Origin: Panopea generosa
Taxonomy: Eukaryota > Mollusca > Bivalvia > Adapedonta > Hiatellidae
DNA length: 64,000 bases
Direction: 5' to 3'
Assembly (NCBI GenBank): GCA_029582155.1
Contig: CM055898.1
Coordinates: 24,372,839-24,436,838 of the forward strand
Positions 1 through 11,694 of the stretch are shown one piece after another. Position 1 is the first letter of the stretch. Each line of letters begins with the position of its first letter. The notes under the pieces were generated by a model. The model was given only the letters and a program-made list of their open reading frames with translations. It was not told the origin of the DNA and searched no databases. A program made the translations under genes and the position numbers.

Positions 1-175
1 ATCTCTGCAAGTAACTGATAACTTTCCCACTTAAACAAGCGTCGAGAGTTGAATGATAATGAAACACAATGTCGTATATCAATCATCACGGAGACTGTTG
101 CCTGGCGGAGATTCGAACTCGCAACCCTTGGATTGATAGTCAGACACGTAACTGACTGAGCTAATTGGGCCCAGC
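1..175 (-). repeat. tRNA-derived SINE (group A), cut by window start
   Basis: Read on the minus strand, a tRNA-like head starts near 175. It has an A-box-like TAGCTCAGTCAG, then a B-box-like GAGTTCGAATCTC near 110. Behind the head comes a body (CAACAGTCTC, TGATTGATAT, CATTGTG) that is also found in the + strand copy at 33955-34275. The shared body shows this is a dispersed element and not a tRNA gene. The remaining tail would lie left of position 1. Confidence 0.75.
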
Positions 176-287
176 TTTCAAAGTTGAGACAAAGTTAGGT
201 GTGTGGACTTCAGTTTGGATTTATATGTACATCTTGCAAATTGTGTTAAAGTACGAATTTGATTTGAACATGAAAAAGGTTTTATAA

Positions 288-400
288 GGCCATAATCAAT
301 AAATGGCTAGATTATCATCCCCGCCCGCTCCCTAATTTTCATGCTGCCTCCGACCAATTTTATTTATTTATTTATTTTTTTATTTTACATTGTTTTTGAA
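288..400. mobile_element. Half of a TAA-flanked MITE (Harbinger-like family)
   Basis: TAA then GGCCATAATC at 285-297 and GCTAGATTATCATCC nearby match the left terminal inverted repeat of the complete copies at 21347-21570 and 32694-32862. The interior is T-rich, as in those copies. I do not find the matching right end, so the copy looks truncated and its right limit is uncertain. Confidence 0.5.
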
Positions 401-1050
401 AGATCACCGGGGCAAGTATTGGATAAGATGTGACCTCTTGCATGAGTGGGCATCACCCTATTCACTGCTTAATTTAATTGATAATCAGAACGCTACTGGA
501 CACCATTTTGTATTTTTGTTGTAGAAAAAATTTCAACAGAATAGTAATCAACTAAGAAAACCATTTGTGGGCCACTTTTTCCTGTTAGAACCAAGAATTT
601 CTCATTCTCGATTTCCCAGTAGGGAAATCGGCCATTGTTCCATACTCATTTTTTAGGTTTTACATTATCATTCCATTACATGAAATTACATCATTTGTCA
701 TTTGCAAAAGAGTTTTTTTTTACCGGTTTTTGTCAGGAAACAATTACGCTATTGCAGGGTATGTGCTGCTGGCCCTGTATATTAAAGTTGTCGCAGCAAG
801 ACTACCAACGTTTAGAGTGTGATAGATTTATGTTGTGCACGATCTAGTGTATTTAGCAGAAACCTAAAACAAAAAGTTCCCAGCTTGGTTTTGTTTGTCA
901 TGGTCACCATTTTATGTCAACACATATTACAGATAATATGTATTTAAGGTAAAATAAAAAAAGAGTTGTTTACCTCTTAATAGGAACACAATTGCTACGT
1001 ACCAAGCAAGGCTATTATATACATACTTGGAACAATTTTGTCACGGTAAC
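401..1050. other. AT-rich sequence, no feature seen
   Basis: Only short frames without codon structure are present (longest 70 codons at 635-847). I see no splice-framed coding segment and no clear repeat. Confidence 0.5.
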
Positions 1051-1053
1051 TGA

Positions 1054-1353
1054 TCAAGGTCATGACATGTTTTTGTCAAAGTCACTTGTCAAGGTTCAAA
1101 CCATAAACAATTTTCTTGTCAAGGCCACTTATCAAGGTCATAAAGATAATCTTGTCAAGGCCATTTATCAAGGTCATAGAGATAATCTTGTCAAAGATTC
1201 TTATCAAGGTCATATCAAAACATTTCATTATAAGAATATTATTTTTAAGGTCATTTAATAGTCATTATTATATTAACTATATCATATTAGTTGACTCAAG
1301 GTCAAACTGTAGGTCACTTACCTAAATAGAATCACGGTCACTTATCAAGGTCA
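1054..1353 (+). promoter_or_regulatory. Cluster of TCAAGG(T/C)CA nuclear-receptor-like half-sites in a degenerate repeat
   Basis: TCAAGGTCA occurs at 1054, 1132, 1168, 1204, 1296 and 1345. TCAAGGCCA occurs at 1119 and 1155, and TTAAGGTCA at 1245. The core is a 36 bp tandem repeat (about three copies, 1119-1225), with looser copies on both sides. YCAAGGYCA is the known extended half-site of NR5A/FTZ-F1 receptors, and TNAAGGTCA that of ERR-type receptors. The sites are visible in the sequence. Any regulatory use is inference, since tandem duplication alone would multiply the motif. Confidence 0.4.
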
Positions 1354-1552
1354 TGACATATATTTAGAACAATAAAACAAAGCAAAAGTGAGATAAATAT
1401 TATATAAGTATTTTGTTAACTCTTTCTTTATCAGTTAAAACCTTGTAAAACTAGCTGTGTTCAAATCAGTAGGGCTAGATTTCATTAGGGCTCGTTCAAA
1501 TGTATGTGTTTTAAATGAACATTTGAGGATTTTTGCATAACTGCTGTATTAA

Positions 1553-2016
1553 CACATTATACAACAGAGGCAGCTGCTGTACATTTACCATTTTATATAT
1601 TTATACATTATACAACAGAGGCAGCTGCTGTACATTTACCATTTTATATATTTATACATTATACAACAGAGGCAGCTGCTGTATATTTATCATTTTATAT
1701 ATTTATACATTATACAACAGAGGCAGCTGCTGTACATTTACCATTTTATATATCTATACATTATACAACAGAGGCAGCTGCTGTATATTTATCATTTTAT
1801 ATATTTATACATTATACAACAGAGGCAGCTGCTGTACATTTACCATTTTATATATTTATACATTATACAACAGAGGCAGCTGCTGTACATTTACCATTTT
1901 ATATATCTATACATTATACAACAGAGGCAGCTGCTGTATATTTATCATTTTATATATTTATACATTATACAACAGAGGCAGCTGCTGTATATTTATCATT
2001 TTATATATTTATACAT
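1553..2016 (+). repeat. 51-bp minisatellite, about 9 copies
   Basis: Each unit begins ACATTATACAACAGAGGCAG and carries the palindrome GCAGCTGC. Copies differ only at a few C/T positions. Because 51 is 17 codons, the array gives an open frame with a 17-residue period (1533-2045), which I do not regard as a gene. Confidence 0.95.
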
Positions 2017-2402
2017 TTGCACATTTTATTGCTGATGCTGGGTGAGGAAGTTGGTGTTTGTCGGTACGTCTTGGGAAAGATTATTTGAGAAGTATTTTTA
2101 GTTATCAACAGTCTCGTAATATCAATCTATTTTATCTGCTTTTATCACTACCGGTGGCAGACTTCCTCTGGAACAATGTGACTTCTGGGAATGGGTTATA
2201 TCATTGATATCATGTTAGGAAACAATATCTCAGATCCAAGATATAACAGATTAGCATTGTATCAATACCCGGTTGACTGTTCAGCTGGTACTCCTAATGG
2301 TGATCATCATACACTGATACAGATTAGAGTTTGTGTAAACTGGGGACCAGCTATTATGATCAACATTGCTGATGTTACAGTCAGATTCAGTGATTATTAT
2401 TT
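2017..2402. other. No feature seen
   Basis: A 105-codon frame (2191-2508) starts here but runs into the following tandem repeat. No homology is recognised and no splice context supports it. Confidence 0.4.
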
Positions 2403-2935
2403 GATGATGCTTCCATTTTGTTCAGTGAAAAGAGTGTCATATTGTTTCATGTTTGGCAAGAATAAAAGTGAAGAAAAGTTCAGTGGTAAATTCATAGGTC
2501 ACAATTAAAATGTTTTGTTTTCATACTGGGAATGGACAATAAAGTTTAGCTTCCGTTTTGTTCATTGGAAAAAGTGTTGTATTGTTTTCATGTTTGGCAA
2601 GAATGAAAGTGAAGAAAAGTTCAGTGGAAAATTCATAGGTCACAATTTAAATGTCTTTTTATCAAACTGAGAATGGACAATAAAGTTTAGCTTCCATTTT
2701 GTTCAGTGGAAAAAGTGTTGTATTGTTTTCATGTTTTGCAAGAATAAAAGTAAAGAAAAATTCAGTGGGAAATTCATTAAAATGTTTTGTTTTCAAACTG
2801 AGAATGAACAATAAAGTTTAGCTTCCATTTTGTTCAGTGGAAAAAGTATCATTTTGTTTTCATGTTTGGCAAGAATAAAAGTGAAAAAAAAGTTTAATGG
2901 GAACTTCATTGTTAACAATCAAAATGTCATTTTGT
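2403..2935 (+). repeat. ~140-bp tandem repeat, 4 copies
   Basis: GCTTCCATTTTGTTCAGTG recurs at about 2409, 2549 (one change), 2690 and 2821, giving a spacing of 131-141 bp. TTCATGTTTGGCAAGAATAA recurs within the units. The copies diverge moderately by substitutions and small deletions. Confidence 0.9.
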
Positions 2936-3364
2936 TTTGAAATTTGTATAGTTCATTGTTTGTTTCTGGCTGCATCAATCTTGGGAAATACATTTAGGTA
3001 TTTAGCAAATGGGTAAACTAGGGTATTACATGACTAATGTGTAGGATTGTACTTTTTCCCATCTACATGAATAGTAAATATGATGTTGTCATCACTAAGG
3101 CACCATGAGGAGAAATTTTCGTTGGACTTGGTGTAATTGTTAGATTTATGTTATTTGTCTTTAGTCAGTTTGTTTCCTTTGGGAAAGTGCTGGCCAGTGT
3201 CTGATTTCTAATTCTCTTTATGTTGATTTCGTATTCGAATCTGAATCAAGTATCTAAGCAAAGAACTGGAATATGACTGTTTGATAGTAAGTAGGCTGTG
3301 ATGAGACAAATCTTTTATATACCGGTCAGTTTAGCAAAATATTGATCTCTACACAACATCATTT
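2936..3364. other. No feature seen
   Basis: Ordinary AT-rich sequence without open frames or repeats that I can recognise. Confidence 0.4.
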
Positions 3365-3535
3365 GGGGATTTCGTGGCCTGCCAGTCTATAATGACTCAG
3401 TTTCAAGTGCACATATCTCACAGTCACCACTGAGATCTACTCAGATCCATTCTGAGGTCTTCCGCCCGTCAATAAAACAGGATGTAATAAATAACCTTTT
3501 ATGTATTAAAAATGCTAATCTGTCCAAAATGGCGA
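3365..3535 (+). repeat. SINE group B fragment (body and tail)
   Basis: TCTACTCAGATCCATTCTGA, then GGTCTTCCGCCCGTC, AATAAAAC and an AAAATG-type end match the body and tail of the group B copies at 6790, 22520 and 57912. The tRNA-like head is degenerate. Confidence 0.65.
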
Positions 3536-3828
3536 CAGTTTTCCCTTCCAATGATCTAGAAAATTTAGTTTTATTCTCACAATTATACAATATTTACTAA
3601 CATTATCTCTCTCTAATCACTCTTAGCTCCCCTTCTTTTCCACCCACACATAAGCTAAATCAGATATTGTAAGACTAAACCATTTTTAAATGCTCTGGCT
3701 GAAGTTTGTGAATAAATTTGATCTATTTGCTTATCAAAACAGACATGGTTGTTTAACAATAAATGTACAAGTGACAACCTTGTTACAGCTTTTCCTGGAT
3801 TCGTTTGTAAATATATGCCTGCTGGTCT

Positions 3829-4719
3829 TTAGCTCTACTGGCCAAAGGCCAGCAGGGCTTATGTCATGGTAAATTGTCCATCGTCTGTCGTCCGTCCATT
3901 AACCTTTTTCTTTTAGACCCGATAGCACCTTCATTTTTCATTGCATCATAACCAAACCTGCATAGCAGTTATATAACCATAAGATCTTGGACCAGTTCTT
4001 GAACTAGTGTCATTCGACCACAAATGCCCCCACCACAGGGCTTATAAGCACATTTTAAGCAAAATTTTTAAAAACAGTTTGGGGTCAGTTTTACATAGTT
4101 ATATAAGGAAAATGTTGTAGACGTGACAGTACCTTCATTTTTCATTGAATCTTAACAAAACTTGCACAGTAGTTATATAACCACAAGATCTCGGATGAGT
4201 TCGTGAACTAGTGTCATTCGCCCACAAATGCCTTGCCACATGGCTTATAAGCAGATTTTAAGCAAAATGTTAAAAAAACATATATTCTCTGAAAGTTCAA
4301 GGCCTAGACCTTAGATACTTTACATGTAACATTGCATGGAGGTCCTGTAAAAGATTTGTTAAAATTGGGTCCCTGGAGTCAGATTTGGGGCTGCCACAGG
4401 GGTTGCTGTTTTACATAGAGTTATATAGGAAAAATGTTGTAGACATGATAGTACCTTCATTTTTCATTAAATCTTAACCAAACTTGCACAGCAGTTATGT
4501 TACCACAGGATCTCGGATGAGTTCTTGAACCAGCATCATTCACCCACAAATGCTGCCGCCACAGGGCTTTTAAGCACATTTAAAGCGAAATTTAAAAAAA
4601 TTAAAAAAAAACAATTTCTCTGAAAGTTCTAGGCCTTGACCTTAAATATTTTACATGTAGCATTGCATGGAGGTCCTGTATAGCATCTGTTGCCAGTAGA
4701 GCGTTCAGGTCCTCTTGTT
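3829..4719 (+). mobile_element. Helentron/HINE-like element, 5' and 3' subterminal repeats paired
   Basis: The left end is TTAGCTCTACTGGCC, with an immediate hairpin (CTGGCC/GGCCAG) and a GTCTGTCGTCCGTCC stretch. The right end holds GCCAGTAGAGC at 4692-4702, the reverse complement of the left GCTCTACTGGC, and then TCCTCTTGTT. Inside are two to three diverged copies of a segment starting near CACCTTCATTTTTCATTG (about 3926, 4131, 4453). This layout is the known architecture of non-autonomous Helentrons (HINE/DINE-1 type; bivalve Pearl elements are similar). The expected 3' stem-loop is weak here. No transposase is present. Confidence 0.65.
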
Positions 4720-4922
4720 ATTATAACACAACCATTGCAGAGGTGTATTTGTTCAAGCCGCGGCAATCAGATCTTACCTCCAAATTCAAACGCTTTTTCT
4801 GCAAAACTTGTTGAGATGTTTGTCTTTAAGAAAAGCAAGTGTTGCTGATGATCAAGACTAGTTAAATTGACTATGGATAGCTGGCACTATTTTTCATTGG
4901 TTGACAGCAGTCACATGTACTT

Positions 4923-5200
4923 TTTAGCTCGCCGGGATGAAGTCCACGGAGAGCTTTTGCCATAACCCTGGCATCGTTGTCGTCTGTGGACATCCAAGTT
5001 AAACTTTTGCATTTTAGTTTAAGATATCTATGCAACCACTCATTGGATGTGAATGAAACTTTGCATGTGTGTTCACCATCATCAATGGAACACATATAGA
5101 CAAGAACCATAACTCTGGATTGCATTTTGACACTGTTATGGCCCATTTTTGACTAAGACACCCAGGGGAAAGCTTTGTTGTCTTCTGCCAACACTTGTTT
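4923..5200 (+). mobile_element. Short HINE-like element, AGCTCGC family
   Basis: The left end is TTTAGCTCGCCGGGATGAAG. The right end has an AGCTT remnant and an imperfect stem GTTGTC-TTCT-GCCAAC, then ACTTGTTT. The interior matches the copy at 36749-37036 closely (GAATGAAACTTTGCATG, CACCATCATCAATGGA). Two minus-strand open frames inside (4871-5205) are by-products of the repeat. Confidence 0.65.
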
Positions 5201-5254
5201 ACCAAACGAATGGTATTACTTCAATTTTGTTTATTGTATGTATGACAGTTCAGT

Positions 5255-5425
5255 ATGATCACAATATTTCATAGCTGTATTTCAACTGAGAACTATCATA
5301 TAAGCTGTATTTTGATTGGCTTGTCATCTGAGAACATCATATAAGCTGTATTTTGATTAGCTTGCATGTCAACTGCAAACTGACATATAAGCTGTATCTT
5401 GTCAACTGCAGACTGACATATTTCT
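5255..5425 (+). repeat. Degenerate ~45-55 bp tandem repeat
   Basis: CATATAAGCTGTATTTTGATT and variants recur three to four times, alternating with CAACTGC/GAACATCATATAAG. The spacing is irregular. Confidence 0.7.
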
Positions 5426-6789
5426 CAGTTTTCATGCTTAAATAAAATATCTTGAGCAGAGGTCTAAATATGACTAGTTGTTTGTGGCAGATGTATAGGG
5501 GAGAAGTCATATAGATGATTGGGACTACAATTTCAAGATTCTCTATTCTACATTTCTACAATTACTCAACATTCACTCAGATCCCAAAATTTTCTATTTG
5601 ATTTTTAAACCTTAAATTGCACGGTTTCTTGTTCCTGCACCAACTATTACCCTGTTAAATTACTTTAATTAAGTTTAATAGGAAGCGAGCAAAATTGAAG
5701 TATTTTTGTTCTGTTTGTATCCAGTCTTTTGACAGATATTAGATGAAATTACTATTGATTACAGAAACAAGATGCTCAGCTAACTCAATTGTTCCATGCT
5801 CCAATTGATTTCCCCGTTGAAGAAAGGCTTCTGAACACGGGCTTTAAGGCTTTAACAATAGCACCCCACAGTGCATCTCCTTTTAATTGCACATTGTTGC
5901 GTGCAATGCACCAAGTGTCAATAGGAATACGTTATATCATTTAACGATTACCAATTAAGGTGAAATAATCAGACAAGAGCTGACTGTAAAAAAATGTGCT
6001 GATTGGTGGGTTATCGGAGCAGAGTGTCAATAGAAGCACAATATGGTGATGAATGATAAGAAGGAAGTGCCAAGGTGCCTACACAATTAGACATGTGAGA
6101 TAAACACTGTCATCTCAATAACAAGTGTATTAGTCCATCTCTTGTTGCATATGGCAAATTGACAGATGTATTATGAAAATGGCTAATTATTCCAAATTTA
6201 GCTACATCTAGATCAGTGAGATATTCTTAATATGTTCGTAAATTACATTTTTATGCCCCTGCCATTGGAAGAATGATGAAACGACATTAGGTGTTCTCCC
6301 TATCCTTCTGTTTTCACACTCAGAATGGGCATTTAAGTATGCAGGATTTTGGGTTAGTAATTTCTCAGACAGTTGGAAAATTGTTGAAATTAATCATGTG
6401 ACTGTTTCTATACACTTTATGTGGCCAAAATCTGTTGTATAGCTAAAATTTAACCACACAAGTTAATCAGCTGGTTGCAAAGAAGCCACTTAAACACCCA
6501 TTTGTTAGAACGTCGTGGTCAAGTTGGTTTCTGGTCAATATCTTCTGAAAGGGTCTATTGTGTTTAATAGATATTTCGCATGTAGTTGTATAATTTTAAA
6601 ATACTGGTCAAGTTTGATAAATGTCTACATTGGTCATATATTACAGAAGTTGACTAAGTTTTTGGACAAAATTATTGTTTTGCAATCAATAACTTTAGAA
6701 AGGGTTTGTTTTTACTCAAACATGTTCAGGTTCCAGTTGAAGAAGGTGGTGATTTGAGGATGGGGATTTTAATCAGATTTTTCTCAACC
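5426..6789. other. No gene seen
   Basis: AT-rich non-coding sequence. The only frame of note (6515-6757, 80 codons) has no recognisable domain and no splice context. Confidence 0.4.
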
Positions 6790-7055
6790 ATTAAAATGGC
6801 CCATAAGTTTAATGGAAGGTACCATCATCCAATGACCACTTACATCTAACCACTGAGGTTGTGAGTTTGAGCCTTGCTTGGCCCAAAATCTTTATGTGAG
6901 AAGTTACTTGCAGATTTTAAAACTGTGGTTCTATTCTGATTCATCTTGAGGTCTTCCACCTCCAGTAAAACTGCCATTACAAAACATAATAAAAAATGGA
7001 TGCCATAAATAAAACCTGTGTTGTACTGAAAATGGTATTAAATCTTCATAAGGGC
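6790..7055 (+). repeat. SINE group B
   Basis: The head is degenerate, with a B-box-like GAGTTTGAGCC near 6868. The body reads CTTTATGTGAGAAG, TTACTTGCAG, TTCTGATTCATCTTGAGGTC, TTCCACC, AGTAAAACTG, and the end is an AAAATGG-type tail. The same order is seen at 22520, 57912 and 53285 (minus). Confidence 0.75.
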
Positions 7056-9657
7056 ATCTGCTGCAATAACATGGATGCTTAGTGTTTCAAGAAAAGTTTT
7101 GATAATTATTCTACTATGTCCTTCAATACATAATATTCTTGTATCACTCAACTCATATTATTCTTCTGCGTACAATTCTCCGCTGAGCTTCCAAAAAATT
7201 GCAGCAACTTGGAATGAGAAAATTAGTAGTAGACTGATTATGATGTTCCACAAGTGCTGGATTGTGAAATAACCTTTGCTTTTACGTAAGCATTAAAAAC
7301 ATGAAAAATAATTAGAATCCACTTTTCAAACCATTCAATCATAATGTCAGCAGAAAGCAAAACCGATATCTGAAACCATAAATGGTGATTGTAAACTCTG
7401 CTGATTGATAGTGAGATCAGTTGTTCTTCCACTGCGACAGACTTCGTCATTATTTACTCATTTTAATGTATCTGATAATGCACTTTCTGTAAAACTGCAA
7501 GTCTCTGTGATACTTTAATTGCCTGGCGCATCATTTCAAATCTTAAATCAGGGCTTCCACGCACAACGCAGCAAGGCATACAATGAAGAGTTGATGAAAT
7601 TGTATCCGGGAAATTGAGTGGTTTGGCTGCGAATAGTCTATTGAATGTTTCTTATTTGTTTTAGCTATTTGTATGAAACAATAAATGATTAACCAATGGG
7701 AACATACATTAAAATTTTTTATTCTGATTGTGTTGTATTAAAAAAGATGACGTTACTGATCTTAAAGATAAACAAATCAGTTTAACAGCCTAATAAAATA
7801 CCAACATTTCTTTTATTCCTTTTTCATTTTATTATAGAGCCCATTGATCGTTTATTAATTGTAATTAATTAAATATTATTTATTTTTTTGCAATTGATGA
7901 TGAATCAATTATATAATTATTATTATCTCAATATGCCTAAAATAAAAGCCCCGGGGCGTGGCATTATGCCTGACTTGGGCATTTATTTGGGTCATAAAAA
8001 GTAATTGAACAATATTGACAAACAAATACATTATTACATTGTTTTTTTTTTACTGATATCACTAAAAATAATAAAAATATTTATGAACCCAAATAAGTGG
8101 TGGGGGATGGAGGCATCTTGCGATGGCGTGTCATTTCCACAAGTTAGTTTATATCCTGAAGAAGACTCTGACTGCAGAATCATTGACATTACTAAAAATA
8201 ACTAAAGTAAAAAACATGTTGTTTTTCAAACTTTGCAAATATCAAGTTCATTTTAACAAAAAACATTGAAAAAAAAACAACGCTGGTTTAGACTTGTCCT
8301 CCCAAAGAAAAAACAAGAGAAAAAGTAATTTAGGTCAACACTGGCAGCAGATGCGGCACCATTTCATTTGTTTCAGAAAACTTATTCTTATTGATGCTCA
8401 ACTTAGTCTTCAAATTTTTTTTTTAAATTTCTCAAATGCACCATAATTGAGGGATGATGTTGAGTAATAATTAACTATAAACGTTGTTACTATGAACATT
8501 AAAGATTTATTAATGATTAACTAAAAAAAAATGTGGAGGTTACAATATGCCATCTCAGTTTTATTGATAAGCCACGTTACGACAACTGGACTTCTTAATA
8601 GTCTTGCTTTGTGATAAAATGATATTGGGGAGACATATAATTTGTATAATTTTGCGAAATTATCTTGTTATAAAAAAATGACTTGATATGGACTAAGGCA
8701 ATTTCTAAAGTAGAGTATTCAACTGTTGTTTTCCATTACTAAACAATAATTAATTGTGTAGCACTAGTCACAAGTGTCTAAATATTCCTGAATAACCAGG
8801 ACATATCGTAATTAAAACTGACACTTAATCTTTACTGAAATATTTCTTTTCTTAAATACATAATCGTTCATATTTGTCTTTAATTATGACATGACATCAG
8901 TCTATAATACTGCATAATGTCTTGTTTTTAAAAAAAACAACACTGCCTCTAATAAATCCCCCAATCCCCCCTTAACAAAATCTTGCCTTTTATTTTTCTT
9001 GTAATTGTGAAATGTTATGAATTGAATGACATCATACTTGGTTTGTTTGTGGTCATATATGTTAAAAAGTGTAACTAGTATTTTATTAGTCCACTTAAAT
9101 TTATCCATCCATCTTTCCAACTGTCCAGTGTCTGTCTGGTGTCAGTCAGTTCGGAAAGATTACTAAAAATATATATCCTAGCTAGGTTTGTGAAACTTTG
9201 CATGTGGATGGATGCCAATAAGGAGATAATGCAGGCCATTTTATTTATCAGTTGGACAAACATGGTTGCTATGGCAACAGAATTGGTAAACTAGTTAGGG
9301 ACTCCTGTGTCTTGTTTTTAAAATATTTTATCAGCATGCTAGACAAAAATAATAAAACTTTTTCTCACTGTGACTTCAATCTGATGCTACAAAAAGCATA
9401 TGGCATTATGTAAACTTCTGTTACAGATATGTGATTTCATTGGAACAAATTGCTGCCATAAACACTCCATTGTGCTGGTTAAGTACAACAAGCATTCAGC
9501 TTCATTTACATTGATTAGTACAATAAACACCACAAGTATTTTTTTTTTGCTTTTATTTTCCTGTATGCAATAAACAATACATAAATATTTACTTGACTAA
9601 CACAAATTGGCTTCACACGATGAATATATGGTCTCTTATATCACCTAGCATATTGCA
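7056..9657. other. Long AT-rich stretch, no gene seen
   Basis: Only short frames occur (up to 72 codons). A GCCCCGGGGC palindrome lies near 7950 in an otherwise AT-rich context. From about 9430 there are loose, decayed units of the 33-bp array that follows. Confidence 0.45.
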
Positions 9658-10490
9658 TGTGTCACTTTCTGCAATAAACACATTGGTTGCTATTTACAAT
9701 GAACACAATTTACTGTGTCATTTGCTGCATTAACTCCTTTTTCTTCTGTCACTCACTACAGTAAGAACATGTCTTTTGTAACTCTGCTACAATAAAAAAC
9801 ATGTTTTTTTGTGTCACTTGCTACAATAAACTCTTAATTGTATGTGTCGCTTGCTACAATAAACTCTTAATTTTCTGTGTCACTTGCTACAATAAACTCT
9901 TGACTTTCTTTGTCACATACTGCAATAAACATATGACTTCTTGTGTCACATACTACAATAAACATATGACTTCTTGTGTCACTTACTGCAAAAAACACAT
10001 TAGTTCTTGTGTCACTTACTGCAATAAACTCATGCATTCTTGTATCACTTAATACAATAAAACGAGGAGTTCTTGTGTCAAACACTGCAATAAACACAAG
10101 ACATTTTGTGTCACATACTTCAATAAACATACAAATTCTCATGTCAAGTACTGCAATAAACTAATGACTTCTTGTGTCACTTACTGCAATAAACAAATGG
10201 CTTTTTGTGTCACATACTGCAATAAACACATTACTTCTTGTATCACATACTGTAATAAACACATGAGCTCTTTTGTCACATGCTGCAATAAACACATGAG
10301 TTCTTGTGTCACATTCTACAATGAACATGTGAGTATTTGTGTCATATACTGCAGTAAACACATGTCTTCTTGTGTCACTTACTACAATAAAACATGACTT
10401 CTTGTTGAACTTACTGCAATAAACACATCATTTTAATATATGGTACAATAATTACTGAATTTTTGTGCCACATGCTACAATATAAAAACT
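9658..10490 (+). repeat. 33-bp minisatellite, about 25 copies
   Basis: The core motif is CTTGTGTCACTTACTGCAAT followed by AAACACATGA. Divergence rises at both edges. The 33 bp period equals 11 codons, so several frames stay open on both strands (for example 9801-10052 and 9867-10142 minus). None has coding features. Confidence 0.95.
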
Positions 10491-10499
10491 GATTTTAGG

Positions 10500-11690
10500 G
10501 TGTGTCTGCCAAGTTTAATACTGGCAGCAGTCATAGTGTCTCAGTCAAGTATAACACTAACAGCAGTCAGAGTGTCTCAACCAAGTGTAACACTGGAAGC
10601 AGTCATAGTGTCATAGTCAAGTATAACACTAACAGCAGTCAGAGTGTCTCAACCAAGTGTAACACTGGCAGCAGTCAGAGTGTCTCAGTCAAGCGTAACT
10701 CTGGTAGCCGTCAGAGTGTCTCTGCCAAGTATACCACTGGTAGCAGTTAAAGTGCCTCAGCCAAGTGTAACACTGGTAGCAGTCATAGTGTTTCAGTTAA
10801 GTGTCACACTGGAAGCAGTCATAGTGTCTCGGCCAAATGTAACACTGGGAACAGTCATAGTGTCTCAGTCAAGTGAAACACTGGTAGCAGTCATAGTGTC
10901 TCGGCCAAGTATAACACTGGGAGCAGTTAGAGTGCCTCAGCCAAGTGTAACACTGGCAGCAGTCAGAGTGCCTCAGCCAAGTGTAACACTGGCAGCAGTC
11001 ATAGTGTCTCGGCCAAGTGTAACACTGGTAGCAGTCAGAGTGCCTCAGCCAAGTGTTACACTGGCAGCAGCCATTGTGCCTCAGCCAAGTGTAACATTTG
11101 TAGCAGTCATAGTATCTCAGCCAAGTGTAACACCGGCAGCAGTCAGAGTGCCTCAGCCAAGTGTAACACCGGCAGCAGTCATAGTGCCTCAGTCAAGTGT
11201 AACACTGGCAGCACTTATAGTGTCTCAGCCAAGTGTAAGACTGGCAGCAGTCAGAGTGCCTCAGCCAAGTGAAACACTGGCAGCAGTCAGAGTGCCTCAG
11301 CCAAGTGTAACACTGGCAGCAGTCATAGTGCCTCAGCCAAGTGTAACACTGACAGCAGTCATAGTGCCTCAGCCAAGTGTAACACTGGCAGCGGTCAGAG
11401 TGCCTCAGCCAAGTGTAACACCGGCAGCAATCATAGTGCCTCAGTCAAGTGTAACACTGGCAGCACTCATAGTGTCTCAGCTAAGTGTAACACTGGCAGC
11501 AGTCATAGTGCCTCAGCCAAGTGTAACACTGGCAGCAGTCAGAGTGCCTCAGCCAAGTGTAACACTGGCAGCAGTCAGAGTGCCTCATCCAAGTGTAACA
11601 CTGGCAGCAGTCACAGTGCCTCAGCCAAGTGTAACACTGGCAGCAGTCATAGTGCCTCAGCCAAGTGTAACACTGGCAGCGCTGGAACCT
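10500..11690 (+). repeat. 36-bp minisatellite, left block, about 33 copies
   Basis: The unit is GTGTAACACTGGCAGCAGTC plus sixteen further bases (typically ATAGTGCCTCAGCCAA). Units at the left edge (10500-10760) carry the variant AGAGTGTCTCAGTCAA, closer to the right block at 13315-14695. The 12-codon period creates a 353-codon open frame (10644-11705) of Val/Pro/Ser/Thr repeats. It lacks a plausible start context and is best read as array by-product. Confidence 0.95.
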
Positions 11691-11694
11691 CAAT

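Noticed and set aside
1553-2016. CRISPR-like array
   Set aside because: Whole units repeat without unique spacers; simple minisatellite in an animal genome.
2191-2508. 105-codon gene candidate
   Set aside because: Its 3' third is inside the 140-bp tandem repeat and nothing recognisable is encoded.
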